A stretch of DNA of 64,000 nt from Cedecea lapagei. Its GTDB lineage: Bacteria; Pseudomonadota; Gammaproteobacteria; Enterobacterales; Enterobacteriaceae. Of the stretch, positions 1-9,428 are shown piece after piece. The DNA lies in assembly GCF_900635955.1 (NCBI RefSeq), contig NZ_LR134201.1:1-64000 (forward strand). Reading direction: 5' to 3'. Made by a program: the position numbers and the translations under genes. Positions within the stretch are counted from its first letter, which is position 1; every line of letters starts with the position of its first letter. The notes beneath the pieces are model-generated. The model worked only from the letters and a program-made list of their open reading frames with translations. It searched no databases and was not told where the DNA came from.

Positions 1-1047
1 ATGCCTGCGCCTGCAGAGCCGTCCTACCGCTCGAACGTGAACCTGAAGCACACCTTTGATAACTTCGTTGAAGGTAAATCGAACCAGCTGGCCCGCGCTG
101 CGGCACGCCAGGTGGCCGATAACCCGGGCGGCGCGTATAACCCACTCTTCCTTTATGGCGGCACCGGCTTAGGTAAAACTCACCTTTTACACGCGGTGGG
201 TAACGGCATTATGGCGCGCAAGCCGAATGCCAAAGTGGTGTATATGCACTCAGAGCGTTTCGTGCAGGATATGGTGAAAGCGCTGCAGAACAACGCCATC
301 GAAGAGTTCAAACGCTACTATCGTTCGGTGGACGCGCTGCTGATCGATGACATTCAGTTTTTTGCCAATAAAGAGCGCTCGCAGGAAGAGTTTTTCCACA
401 CCTTTAATGCCCTGCTGGAAGGTAACCAACAGATCATTCTGACGTCGGATCGCTATCCAAAAGAGATCAACGGCGTTGAGGATCGTTTGAAATCCCGTTT
501 CGGCTGGGGGCTGACGGTGGCGATCGAACCACCTGAACTTGAAACGCGTGTGGCGATCCTGATGAAAAAGGCCGACGAGAACGATATCCGTCTGCCGGGC
601 GAGGTGGCCTTCTTTATTGCCAAGCGACTGCGCTCCAACGTCCGCGAGCTGGAAGGGGCGCTGAACCGCGTGATTGCCAACGCCAACTTTACCGGCCGGG
701 CGATCACCATCGACTTCGTTCGTGAAGCGCTGCGGGATCTGCTGGCGCTTCAGGAGAAGCTGGTCACCATCGATAATATTCAGAAAACGGTGGCCGAGTA
801 TTATAAAATTAAGGTCGCTGACTTGCTGTCCAAGCGTCGCTCTCGTTCCGTTGCCCGTCCGCGCCAGATGGCGATGGCGCTGGCTAAAGAGCTGACCAAC
901 CATAGCCTGCCGGAAATTGGCGATGCTTTTGGTGGACGCGACCACACCACGGTTTTACATGCCTGCCGCAAGATTGAGCAGCTGCGTGAAGAAAGCCACG
1001 ATATCAAAGAAGATTTCTCCAATTTAATCAGAACATTATCTTCGTGA
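1..1047 (+). CDS. dnaA: Chromosomal replication initiator DnaA (3' part, cut by window start)
   Basis: DnaA binds DnaA boxes at oriC and, as an ATP-bound oligomer, opens the origin. The window begins inside the gene: 348 codons remain of a protein usually near 465, so the N-terminal helicase-loading domain and most of the linker are missing. Visible are the AAA+ domain III with Walker A GGTGLGKTH (about visible residues 53-61) and Walker B LLIDDIQF, and the DNA-binding domain IV with the DnaA signature around DHTTVLHACRKI near the C terminus. The Met at position 1 is an internal codon, not the start. It ends at TGA 1045-1047, four bases before dnaN, the normal enterobacterial arrangement. Confidence 0.98.
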   Translation: MPAPAEPSYRSNVNLKHTFDNFVEGKSNQLARAAARQVADNPGGAYNPLFLYGGTGLGKTHLLHAVGNGIMARKPNAKVVYMHSERFVQDMVKALQNNAIEEFKRYYRSVDALLIDDIQFFANKERSQEEFFHTFNALLEGNQQIILTSDRYPKEINGVEDRLKSRFGWGLTVAIEPPELETRVAILMKKADENDIRLPGEVAFFIAKRLRSNVRELEGALNRVIANANFTGRAITIDFVREALRDLLALQEKLVTIDNIQKTVAEYYKIKVADLLSKRRSRSVARPRQMAMALAKELTNHSLPEIGDAFGGRDHTTVLHACRKIEQLREESHDIKEDFSNLIRTLSS

Positions 1048-1051
1048 CGCT

Positions 1052-2152
1052 ATGAAATTTACCGTTGAACGTGAACATTTATTAAAACCGCTGCAGCAGG
1101 TAAGCGGCCCCCTCGGAGGCCGCCCGACTCTGCCTATCCTGGGCAACCTGCTGCTGCAGGTGGCTGAAGGTGCACTCTCTTTAACCGGTACCGATCTGGA
1201 AATGGAGATGGTGGCGCGCGTGGCGCTGGTACAGCCTCATGAACCCGGGGCAACGACCGTACCGGCACGTAAATTCTTCGATATCTGCCGTGGCCTGCCG
1301 GAAGGGGCTGAAATTGCGGTACAGCTGGAGGGCGACCGCATGCTGGTTCGCTCCGGGCGTAGCCGTTTTTCGCTCTCCACGCTGCCGGCGGCGGACTTCC
1401 CTAACCTGGACGACTGGCAGAGCGAGGTAGAATTTACCCTGCCGCAGGCGACCATGAAGCGCCTGATAGAAGCCACGCAGTTCTCTATGGCGCATCAGGA
1501 CGTTCGTTATTACCTGAACGGCATGCTGTTCGAAACCGAAGGTGAAGACCTGCGTACCGTCGCAACGGACGGTCACCGCCTGGCGGTTTGTTCGATGCCG
1601 GTGGGGCAGTCTCTGCCTAACCATTCGGTTATCGTTCCGCGTAAAGGCGTGATTGAGCTGATGCGTATGCTCGACGGCGGCGAAACCCCGCTGCGTGTGC
1701 AGATCGGCAGCAATAACATTCGCGCCCACGTCGGTGACTTCATCTTTACCTCCAAGCTGGTAGATGGCCGCTTCCCGGACTACCGTCGCGTGCTGCCGAA
1801 AAACCCGGACAAGCACCTTGATGCGGGCTGCGACCTGCTGAAGCAGGCGTTTGCTCGCGCGGCTATCTTGTCGAACGAGAAGTTCCGCGGCGTGCGCCTG
1901 TTCGTTAGCGAAAACCAGCTGAAAATCACGGCAAACAACCCTGAGCAGGAAGAAGCAGAAGAGATTCTGGACGTTTCCTACGACGGGACCGAGATGGAAA
2001 TCGGCTTCAACGTCAGCTATGTGCTGGACGTGCTGAACGCCCTGAAGTGCGAGAACGTCCGCATCCTGCTGACCGACTCCGTTTCCAGCGTGCAGATTGA
2101 AGACGCGGCCAGCCAGTCGGCGGCCTATGTTGTTATGCCGATGAGACTGTAG
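1052..2152 (+). CDS. dnaN: DNA polymerase III sliding clamp (beta subunit)
   Basis: DnaN forms the ring-shaped dimer that tethers Pol III to DNA and docks many other partners. The 366-residue product equals the E. coli length, begins MKFTVEREHLLKPLQQV and ends VVMPMRL, typical of the clamp; the three clamp folds cover the whole length. It starts four bases after dnaA and its stop codon directly abuts the recF ATG, so dnaA-dnaN-recF are very probably cotranscribed and translationally coupled. Confidence 0.99.
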   Translation: MKFTVEREHLLKPLQQVSGPLGGRPTLPILGNLLLQVAEGALSLTGTDLEMEMVARVALVQPHEPGATTVPARKFFDICRGLPEGAEIAVQLEGDRMLVRSGRSRFSLSTLPAADFPNLDDWQSEVEFTLPQATMKRLIEATQFSMAHQDVRYYLNGMLFETEGEDLRTVATDGHRLAVCSMPVGQSLPNHSVIVPRKGVIELMRMLDGGETPLRVQIGSNNIRAHVGDFIFTSKLVDGRFPDYRRVLPKNPDKHLDAGCDLLKQAFARAAILSNEKFRGVRLFVSENQLKITANNPEQEEAEEILDVSYDGTEMEIGFNVSYVLDVLNALKCENVRILLTDSVSSVQIEDAASQSAAYVVMPMRL

Positions 2153-3226
2153 ATGTCACTTACGCGTTTGCTGATTAAAGACTTTCGCAACATTGAAAAC
2201 GCGGATCTGGCTCTCTCTCCTGGCTTTAATTTTCTGGTCGGTGCTAACGGCAGCGGCAAAACCAGCGTGCTTGAGGCGATTTACACCCTCGGGCATGGCC
2301 GCGCCTTTCGCAGCCTGAAAATTGAACGCGTGATCCGCCATGAACAGGATGCTTTTGTGTTACACGGGCGGCTGCAGGACGGCGAGAGGGAGACCTCTAT
2401 CGGCCTGACCAAAGACCGCACCGGCGACAGCAAAGTGCGCATTGACGGCAGCGACGGCCACAAAATCGCCGAGCTGGCGATGATGATGCCGATGCAGCTG
2501 ATTACCCCTGAGGGGTTTACTTTGCTGGGTGGCGGCCCCAAATACCGTAGAGCTTTCCTCGATTGGGGCTGTTTTCACAATGAACCGGGCTTTTTTGTCG
2601 CCTGGAGTAACCTCAAACGTCTGCTGAAGCAACGCAACGCCGCGTTGCGCCAGGTGACACGCTACGCGCAGCTGCGCCCGTGGGATCAGGAGCTGATTCC
2701 GCTGGCCGAGCAGATCAGCCGCTGGCGCGCCGACTACAGCGCCGCCATTGCGGAAGATATGGCCGATACCTGCGCACAATTTCTGCCGGAGTTCGCCCTC
2801 AGTTTTTCCTTCCAGCGCGGCTGGGAAAAAGAGAGCGACTATAGCGAGGTGCTGGAGCGCAATTTTGAACGCGACAGAATGCTGACCTATACCGCGCACG
2901 GCCCTCACAAAGCGGATTTTCGTATTCGCGCCGACGGTGCCCCGGTAGAAGATACGCTCTCGCGCGGGCAGCTTAAATTACTGATGTGCGCCTTACGACT
3001 GGCGCAGGGTGAGTTTCTCACCCGGCAGAACGGGCGGCGTTGCCTGTATCTGATAGATGATTTTGCCTCTGAACTGGATGACGCCAGGCGCGGTCTATTG
3101 GCCAGCCGGTTAAAGGCCACGGAGTCACAAGTGTTTGTCAGCGCGATCAGCGCAGAACATGTGATGGATATGGCGGACAAAAATTCAAAGATGTTCGCCG
3201 TGGATCAGGGTAAAATAGCGGATTAA
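2153..3226 (+). CDS. recF: Recombination mediator RecF
   Basis: RecF is an SMC-like ABC ATPase that, with RecO and RecR, helps load RecA onto gapped DNA. The 357-residue product has Walker A GANGSGKTS at residues 30-38, the ABC signature LSRGQLKLL near residue 270 and Walker B LYLIDDFASELD near residue 300. Its ATG follows the dnaN stop codon with no gap. The gyrB gene follows after 28 bases, conserving the dnaN-recF-gyrB order. Confidence 0.98.
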   Translation: MSLTRLLIKDFRNIENADLALSPGFNFLVGANGSGKTSVLEAIYTLGHGRAFRSLKIERVIRHEQDAFVLHGRLQDGERETSIGLTKDRTGDSKVRIDGSDGHKIAELAMMMPMQLITPEGFTLLGGGPKYRRAFLDWGCFHNEPGFFVAWSNLKRLLKQRNAALRQVTRYAQLRPWDQELIPLAEQISRWRADYSAAIAEDMADTCAQFLPEFALSFSFQRGWEKESDYSEVLERNFERDRMLTYTAHGPHKADFRIRADGAPVEDTLSRGQLKLLMCALRLAQGEFLTRQNGRRCLYLIDDFASELDDARRGLLASRLKATESQVFVSAISAEHVMDMADKNSKMFAVDQGKIAD

Positions 3227-3254
3227 CCCAAGATTAAATGAGCGAGAAACGTTG

Positions 3255-5669
3255 ATGTCGAATTCTTATGACTCCTCCAGTATCAAAGTCCTTAAGGGGC
3301 TGGATGCGGTACGTAAGCGCCCGGGCATGTATATCGGCGACACGGATGACGGCACCGGTCTGCACCACATGGTATTTGAGGTCGTGGATAACGCTATCGA
3401 CGAAGCGCTCGCGGGCCACTGTAAAGATATCGTGGTAACGATTCACGCTGACAACTCCGTGTCCGTTACCGATGATGGCCGTGGTATCCCAACCGGTATT
3501 CACCCGGAAGAGGGCGTCTCTGCTGCGGAAGTTATCATGACCGTGCTGCACGCCGGCGGTAAGTTCGATGACAACTCCTATAAAGTTTCCGGCGGCCTGC
3601 ACGGCGTAGGCGTTTCGGTTGTGAACGCCCTGTCCCAGAAGCTGGAGCTGCTGATTCGCCGCGAAGGCAAAACCCATCAGCAAACCTACGTGCACGGCGT
3701 GCCGCAGGCTCCGCTGGCGGTCACCGGTGAAACCGAACTGACCGGTACCCAGGTGCGTTTCTGGCCGAGCCATGAAACCTTCACCAACGTCACCGAATTC
3801 GAATATGACATCCTGGCTAAGCGCCTGCGTGAGCTGTCGTTCCTGAACTCCGGCGTCTCTATTCGCCTGAACGATAAGCGCGACGGCAAGCAGGATCACT
3901 TCCACTACGAAGGCGGCATCAAGGCGTTTGTTGAGTATCTCAACAAGAACAAAACCCCGATTCACCCGAATGTCTTCTATTTCAGCACTGAAAAAGACGG
4001 CATCGGCGTGGAAGTGGCGCTGCAGTGGAACGACGGCTTCCAGGAAAATATCTACTGCTTTACCAACAACATTCCTCAGCGCGACGGCGGTACTCACCTT
4101 GCGGGCTTCCGCGCGGCGATGACCCGTACCCTGAACGCCTATATGGACAAAGAAGGCTACAGCAAAAAAGCCAAAGTGAGCGCCACCGGTGACGATGCGC
4201 GTGAAGGCCTGATTGCCGTAGTGTCCGTGAAGGTGCCGGATCCGAAGTTCTCTTCCCAGACCAAAGACAAACTGGTTTCTTCGGAAGTGAAATCCGCGGT
4301 TGAACAGCAGATGAACGAACTGCTGGCTGAATACCTGCTGGAAAATCCGGGCGACGCAAAAATTGTTGTCGGCAAAATTATTGATGCCGCGCGTGCCCGT
4401 GAAGCTGCACGTCGCGCGCGTGAAATGACCCGCCGTAAAGGCGCGCTTGACCTCGCAGGCCTGCCGGGCAAGCTGGCAGACTGTCAGGAACGCGACCCGG
4501 CACTGTCTGAACTGTACCTGGTGGAAGGGGACTCTGCGGGCGGCTCTGCAAAACAGGGGCGTAACCGTAAGAACCAGGCGATCCTGCCGCTGAAGGGGAA
4601 AATCCTCAACGTTGAGAAGGCGCGCTTCGACAAGATGCTCTCCTCTCAGGAAGTGGCAACGCTTATCACCGCGCTCGGCTGCGGCATTGGCCGCGACGAG
4701 TACAACCCGGACAAGCTGCGCTACCACAGCATCATCATCATGACCGATGCCGACGTCGATGGCTCGCACATCCGTACCCTGCTGCTGACCTTCTTCTACC
4801 GTCAGATGCCGGAAATCGTTGAGCGTGGCCACGTCTACATCGCGCAGCCGCCGCTGTACAAAGTGAAAAAAGGCAAACAGGAACAGTACATCAAAGACGA
4901 TGAGGCGATGGATCAGTACCAGATCGCTATCGCCCTTGACGGTGCGACCCTGCACGCCAACGCGAGTGCGCCAGCGCTGGCCGGCGAGCCGCTTGAGAAG
5001 CTGGTGGCGGAGTATAACGCCGCGCAGAAAATGATTGGCCGTATGGAGCGTCGTTATCCGCGCAACCTGCTGAACAACCTGGTTTATCACCCAACGCTGC
5101 AGGTGGCTGACCTGGCCGACGAAGCAAAAGTGACGCAGTGGATTTCTGCGCTGACCGTAACGCTGAACGAGAAAGAGCAGCACGGCAGCACCTGGAAATA
5201 CGATATCTTCCACAACAGCGAACTGAACGTGTTTGAGCCGATTGTACGCGTGCGTACTCACGGCGTGGACACCGACTACGTGCTGGAAAAAGAGTTTGTA
5301 GAAGGGGGCGAATATGGCCGCCTTTGCGCACTCGGTGAGAAGCTGCGTGGCCTGGTTGAAGAGGATGCATTTATCGAACGCGGCGAACGCCGTCAGCCGG
5401 TAACCAGCTTCGAGCAGGCGCTGGAGTGGCTGCAGAAAGAGTCCCGCCGTGGCCTGGCGATTCAGCGTTATAAAGGTCTGGGCGAGATGAACCCGGATCA
5501 GCTGTGGGAAACCACCATGGATCCGGACAGCCGCCGCATGCTGCGTGTTACCGTTAAGGACGCGATTGCTGCAGACCAGCTGTTCACCACCCTGATGGGG
5601 GATGCGGTAGAGCCGCGTCGTGCATTTATCGAAGAAAACGCCCTGAAAGCGGCGAACATCGATATCTAA
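3255..5669 (+). CDS. gyrB: DNA gyrase subunit B
   Basis: GyrB carries the ATPase of gyrase, which introduces negative supercoils with GyrA. The protein is 804 residues, as in E. coli, if the ATG at 3255 is used (MSNSYDSSSIKVLKGLD); a TTG one codon upstream is less likely. The GHKL ATPase domain is N-terminal (DDGRGIP, GLHGVGVS), followed by the transducer domain and a Toprim domain with EGDSAGG and DADVDGSHI metal-binding motifs. The positions matching quinolone-resistance residues Asp426 and Lys447 (EGDSAGGSAKQGRNRKNQ) look wild type. A strong terminator follows. Confidence 0.99.
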   Translation: MSNSYDSSSIKVLKGLDAVRKRPGMYIGDTDDGTGLHHMVFEVVDNAIDEALAGHCKDIVVTIHADNSVSVTDDGRGIPTGIHPEEGVSAAEVIMTVLHAGGKFDDNSYKVSGGLHGVGVSVVNALSQKLELLIRREGKTHQQTYVHGVPQAPLAVTGETELTGTQVRFWPSHETFTNVTEFEYDILAKRLRELSFLNSGVSIRLNDKRDGKQDHFHYEGGIKAFVEYLNKNKTPIHPNVFYFSTEKDGIGVEVALQWNDGFQENIYCFTNNIPQRDGGTHLAGFRAAMTRTLNAYMDKEGYSKKAKVSATGDDAREGLIAVVSVKVPDPKFSSQTKDKLVSSEVKSAVEQQMNELLAEYLLENPGDAKIVVGKIIDAARAREAARRAREMTRRKGALDLAGLPGKLADCQERDPALSELYLVEGDSAGGSAKQGRNRKNQAILPLKGKILNVEKARFDKMLSSQEVATLITALGCGIGRDEYNPDKLRYHSIIIMTDADVDGSHIRTLLLTFFYRQMPEIVERGHVYIAQPPLYKVKKGKQEQYIKDDEAMDQYQIAIALDGATLHANASAPALAGEPLEKLVAEYNAAQKMIGRMERRYPRNLLNNLVYHPTLQVADLADEAKVTQWISALTVTLNEKEQHGSTWKYDIFHNSELNVFEPIVRVRTHGVDTDYVLEKEFVEGGEYGRLCALGEKLRGLVEEDAFIERGERRQPVTSFEQALEWLQKESRRGLAIQRYKGLGEMNPDQLWETTMDPDSRRMLRVTVKDAIAADQLFTTLMGDAVEPRRAFIEENALKAANIDI

Positions 5670-5689
5670 GGCAACCTTGTCAGACTAAA

Positions 5690-5718
5690 GAGCCGTGCTT
5701 TTAGCACGGCTTTTTTTA
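5690..5718 (+). terminator. Rho-independent terminator after gyrB
   Basis: An 8-bp stem AGCCGTGC/GCACGGCT (5691-5698 with 5704-5711), a five-base loop and a run of seven T residues lie 21 bases after the gyrB stop. It should end the dnaN-recF-gyrB transcript. Confidence 0.93.
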
Positions 5719-5769
5719 TGGGCGCTATACTTTCTGGTGTCGATTTTCTACATCACAGAGGGAAACCCC

Positions 5770-6168
5770 ATGGGATTTTTTGATCAGGTTGCAGGCTCGC
5801 TGCTGAACGGCGACGCCGGTAAATATCAGGCCATTCTAAGCTGGGTTGAGCAGCAGGGCGGCATTCAGGCGCTGCTGGACAAGCTGCGTCAGGGCGGCTT
5901 AGGCGAAATCGTCTCCTCATGGCTCAGCAGCAACGGTACCAACCAGCCGCTGAGCGGCGACCAGATAACCCAGGCGCTGGGTTCGCCCTCCGTTGCGGCG
6001 CTGGGGGAAAAACTGGGCGTGGATACCGGCTCGGCTTCTGCCTTGCTGGCGGAATATCTTCCGAAGGTGATCGATGCATTGTCGCCAAACGGCGAGGTGA
6101 CGCCGGAGGCCCATAACGATCTGCTAAGTGCAGGGGTTAACCTGCTGAAAGGTAAACTCTTTAGCTAA
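5770..6168 (+). CDS. yidB: YidB family protein (DUF937)
   Basis: A 132-residue soluble protein of unknown function, same length as E. coli YidB. The start MGFFDQVAGSLLNGDAGKYQ and the C-terminal stretch LSAGVNLLKGKLFS match the family. The ATG at 5770 is chosen because AGAGGGAAA precedes it at good spacing; the open frame extends further upstream but runs through the gyrB terminator. It sits between gyrB and yidA as in E. coli. Confidence 0.94.
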   Translation: MGFFDQVAGSLLNGDAGKYQAILSWVEQQGGIQALLDKLRQGGLGEIVSSWLSSNGTNQPLSGDQITQALGSPSVAALGEKLGVDTGSASALLAEYLPKVIDALSPNGEVTPEAHNDLLSAGVNLLKGKLFS

Positions 6169-6326
6169 TTTTTTTGCTGGCCCTGGCAGCATTGCCGGGG
6201 CGCTCCTCGCCGGTGAAAAGAGGAGTTTGTCCGCCGCCTTTCATCCCCCTTTTCCCCGGAGTTTGCTGCTGTTTTTTGAGCGGAATCGCGTTAGCATGAG
6301 CTAAATCCATTACCTCTGAAGATCCC

Positions 6327-7139
6327 ATGGCCATAAAACTGATTGCAATTGATATGGATGGTACGCTGCTGCTGCCAGACCACACTATCTCCCCGGCGGT
6401 AAAACAGGCCGTTGCGGCGGCACGCGAGCGCGGCGTGAACGTCGTTATCTGTACCGGTCGTCCGTTTGCTGGCGTTGAAAGTTATCTGCGTGAGCTGCAT
6501 ATGGATAAGCCTGGCGACTACTGCATCACCTACAACGGGGCGCTGGTGCAGAAAGCGAGCGACGGCAGCACGGTAGCCCAGACGGCGCTGAGCTATGACG
6601 ACTACCGTTTCCTGGAAAACCTGTCCCGCGAAGTGGGCTCGCACTTCCACGCGCTCGATCGCCACACCCTGTACACCGCCAACCGCGATATCAGCTATTA
6701 CACGGTGCACGAATCCTTTATCGCCAGCATTCCTCTGGTGTTCTGCGAAGCGGAAAACATGGATAAAAACGGCGAGTTCCTGAAGGTCATGATGATTGAC
6801 GAGCCGGCCATCCTCGACAAGGCGATCGCAAAGATCCCTGCCGAAGTGTTTGAGCGTTATACGCTGCTGAAAAGCTCGCCTTACTTCCTGGAAATCCTCG
6901 ATAAGCGCGTCAATAAAGGCACTGGCGTGAAGTCGCTGGCGGAGAAACTGGGCATTAAGCCAGAAGAAGTCATGACCATTGGCGATCAGGAAAACGACAT
7001 CGCGATGCTGGAGTATGCAGGCGTTGGCGTGGCGATGGACAACGCTATCGACAAAGTGAAAGCCGTCAGCAACTTCGTGACTAAATCCAACCTCGAAGAC
7101 GGCGTCGCCTACGCTATCGAGAAGTTTGTGCTTTCCTGA
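6327..7139 (+). CDS. yidA: Sugar phosphatase YidA (HAD superfamily, Cof type)
   Basis: YidA is a cytoplasmic HAD phosphatase acting on sugar phosphates; E. coli YidA hydrolyses several of them, with Mg2+. The 270-residue protein has motif I DMDGT at residues 9-13 (nucleophile Asp9, general acid Asp11), motif II in VICTGRP, and motif IV GDQENDIAML near residue 215, with a C2-type cap between. Length equals that of E. coli YidA. Confidence 0.97.
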   Translation: MAIKLIAIDMDGTLLLPDHTISPAVKQAVAAARERGVNVVICTGRPFAGVESYLRELHMDKPGDYCITYNGALVQKASDGSTVAQTALSYDDYRFLENLSREVGSHFHALDRHTLYTANRDISYYTVHESFIASIPLVFCEAENMDKNGEFLKVMMIDEPAILDKAIAKIPAEVFERYTLLKSSPYFLEILDKRVNKGTGVKSLAEKLGIKPEEVMTIGDQENDIAMLEYAGVGVAMDNAIDKVKAVSNFVTKSNLEDGVAYAIEKFVLS

Positions 7140-7152
7140 AACCTCTTCTGCC

Positions 7153-7175
7153 CCCGGCAGCCCCAGCCTGCCGGG
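7153..7175 (+). terminator. Stem-loop after yidA
   Basis: A perfect 8-bp stem CCCGGCAG/CTGCCGGG with a seven-base loop, 13 bases after the yidA stop. No T-run follows, so it may protect the 3' end or be a weak terminator. Confidence 0.4.
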
Positions 7176-7329
7176 AGTATTCAGGCATCTGCCCAAGGTT
7201 AATCCAGCCCTAATTTGTTATTTATTGTGAATTCGCACTGAATTGCCCACATTATTTGTAAGCTTTTTATACCCTTTCTTCTCCTGTCCATTCGGCGACT
7301 CACGCCAAAAAAACGACCTTCACAAAAAT

Positions 7330-8292
7330 ATGAATAACTGTATTCGCACGGCATTAGTAGCGCTGTCCTGCATGGCTTTCCCTGCCTGGGCTGTATCTCC
7401 TTCACCAGCATCTTCTGACAATAATGTTTCCACATCGCCCGAGCCCTCTTCCGTTCTGCCATTTTTTGGCGACTCCGCGCGCGCAGAGGGCTATGACCTG
7501 CCAGAACCCTTCGGCGTTAACATCAATTATATGAATATGCGGCAGAACATAGACGTCAATAATATCGGCTTTTCCGGGCTGGCTCTGGGGCCGATTCCCC
7601 TGGATAACGCTTTTAAAATTAATGCCGGGAAGACCAGAGAAAGTAGCAAAACGGAGACGCTTAAGCTCGATGCGTGGCTCTTTCCTTTTATGAACGTCTA
7701 TGGCCTGGTGGGCCACACCGAGGGGCATTCGCTTTCACACATCGGCGTAGGCATTAACCTTCCTGGCGGAGGGACGATTCATCCCCAGGGCCTGCAGGAT
7801 CTGGATTTTCAGCTCGATTTCAAAGGCACCACCTACGGTGTAGGGACCACGTTCGTCGCCGGGATCGGCAACTGGTTTGGTTCGCTGGATGCCAACTACA
7901 CGCAAACCCGCTTTGATATCCTCGACGGCAGTATCGATGCCTTTACGCTTTCGCCCCGCGTGGGCTATCGCTTCACCACGCCCGCGCTGAATAAGCTCTA
8001 TCTGCCCCAAGGGCAGCTCAATGTCTGGGTTGGCAGCATGTTCCAGGACGTGCAGCAGGAGTTCAGGGGCAGCCTGAACGATCTGCATATGCCGTCTGAA
8101 CTGATGAGCCAGATGCTGGGGCTGGCGAACCAAAAGGGCAACGGTCGCTTCGACGTTAAGCAGCGCCTGAAGTCGCCGTGGAACATGCTGATCGGGGCCC
8201 AGTATGATTTCACCCGTAATTTGAACCTGACGACTGAGTTTGGCTTCGCCGAACGTAATAGCTTCCTCGCCTCCGTTGAATACCGGTTTTGA
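7330..8292 (+). CDS. Predicted outer-membrane beta-barrel protein, first gene of a three-gene envelope operon
   Basis: I do not recognise a named family. With the ATG at 7330 the product is 320 residues and begins with a clear Sec signal peptide (MNNCIRTALVALSCMAFPAWA, cleavage about residue 21). The rest is rich in alternating hydrophobic/polar segments with aromatic and glycine residues and ends ASVEYRF, with the terminal phenylalanine typical of substrates of the barrel-assembly machinery. An outer-membrane barrel or barrel-like porin/transporter is inferred. The frame stays open upstream, but no signal peptide would then be N-terminal. Its stop overlaps the start of the next gene. Confidence 0.75.
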   Translation: MNNCIRTALVALSCMAFPAWAVSPSPASSDNNVSTSPEPSSVLPFFGDSARAEGYDLPEPFGVNINYMNMRQNIDVNNIGFSGLALGPIPLDNAFKINAGKTRESSKTETLKLDAWLFPFMNVYGLVGHTEGHSLSHIGVGINLPGGGTIHPQGLQDLDFQLDFKGTTYGVGTTFVAGIGNWFGSLDANYTQTRFDILDGSIDAFTLSPRVGYRFTTPALNKLYLPQGQLNVWVGSMFQDVQQEFRGSLNDLHMPSELMSQMLGLANQKGNGRFDVKQRLKSPWNMLIGAQYDFTRNLNLTTEFGFAERNSFLASVEYRF

Positions 8293-9428
8293 AAGTCTTG
8301 CTGTACGGCACGCTGGCCGCGTGCCTGATCGTCTCTTATCCAGCGCTGGCGCAGATACTGCCCGACCGCAAACAAGTTGATGCCTGGCTGAAGCCGCTGG
8401 GAGCCAACGATAACTTCACTGCGGCGAAGGGGATCGACTGGGGCGTTATACCTGGCCCCTTCTACACGCCGGAGCTGGGCGTGGGCGTGGGTACCGCGGT
8501 GGTGGGGATGTATCGGCCAGATCCCACCGACAGCGTTAGCCAGAATTCGACGTTGTCGCTAAGCGGCTACGTGAGCTCAAACGGCGCTTTCGGCCTGAAC
8601 GCCAGTAATTACGCCTTCTTTGCCGACGATCGCTGGCGCTTCTTCCTCAACGGTTCGCTCAGCAATACGCCTACCTGGTACTGGGGCCAGGGATTCAGCG
8701 AAGGCAGCAGAAATAGCGGCCGGCAGCGATATACCTCGGAGGCACTCTCTCTTCGTCCCGTTGTTTACCGGCGGCTGGCACAAAACTTCTATCTGGGGAT
8801 CGGCTGGTCGCTTTCAGCGCAGCATGCCGGGCAGATAGACGGGGAAGATGAGCGTAAGATTGAGGCCACGCCCCAGGGGGCCTCCACGTTTAGCTCCGGT
8901 AGTACGCTTGTGCTGACCTGGGACGATCGAGATTTTGTTCCTAACCCCCGTCATGGCCAGCTGCTCGATCTCCGTTATACCCATTACGCGAAGCGCCTCG
9001 GCAGTGACACCCACTTCGATGATTATCAACTGCACTACAGCCGCTATTACGCTGCTGATGACAAAAATGTTCTGGCGTGGGAGGTAAACGGCGATTTTAC
9101 CCAGGGGGATGTGCCATGGAATATGCTGCCATTACTGGGCAACAGCCAGCGCATGCGTGGCTACTATGAAGGACGTTACCGTGACAGAAACACCTTGAGC
9201 AGCCAGCTGGAGTACCGTCGAAAGCTGAGCTGGCGGCACGGCGTGGTGGGCTGGCTGGGCGCCGGGACGATGGGGCCAGATATTCATTCGCTGGGTGAGG
9301 GCCGCTGGCTGCCTTCGGTCGGCGTAGGCTATCGTTTTGAGTTTAAACCCAGGATGAACATCAGGCTGGATTACGGGATCGGGAAGGGGAGTAGCGGGTT
9401 TTATTTCCAGGTAGGAGAGGCATTTTGA
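8289..9428 (+). CDS. POTRA-less Omp85 (BamA/TamA-like) outer-membrane barrel protein
   Basis: A 379-residue protein resembling only the C-terminal 16-strand barrel of the BamA/TamA superfamily: a signal peptide (MKVLLYGTLAACLIVSYPALA), then barrel-type sequence with the loop-6-like motif QRMRGYYEGRYRD about two thirds along, and a terminal phenylalanine. There is no room for POTRA domains, so it belongs to the short Omp85 class. It starts with TTG whose last two bases form part of the TGA stop of the preceding gene (TTGA overlap), suggesting translational coupling. The substrate or cargo is unknown. Confidence 0.8.
   Translation: MKVLLYGTLAACLIVSYPALAQILPDRKQVDAWLKPLGANDNFTAAKGIDWGVIPGPFYTPELGVGVGTAVVGMYRPDPTDSVSQNSTLSLSGYVSSNGAFGLNASNYAFFADDRWRFFLNGSLSNTPTWYWGQGFSEGSRNSGRQRYTSEALSLRPVVYRRLAQNFYLGIGWSLSAQHAGQIDGEDERKIEATPQGASTFSSGSTLVLTWDDRDFVPNPRHGQLLDLRYTHYAKRLGSDTHFDDYQLHYSRYYAADDKNVLAWEVNGDFTQGDVPWNMLPLLGNSQRMRGYYEGRYRDRNTLSSQLEYRRKLSWRHGVVGWLGAGTMGPDIHSLGEGRWLPSVGVGYRFEFKPRMNIRLDYGIGKGSSGFYFQVGEAF

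Noticed and set aside
3252..3254. TTG start for gyrB giving 805 residues
   Set aside because: The next codon is ATG and gives the standard 804-residue protein.
3234..5261. 675-codon open frame antisense to gyrB
   Set aside because: It mirrors gyrB codon structure in a GC-rich gene, has no ribosome site and no recognisable domain.
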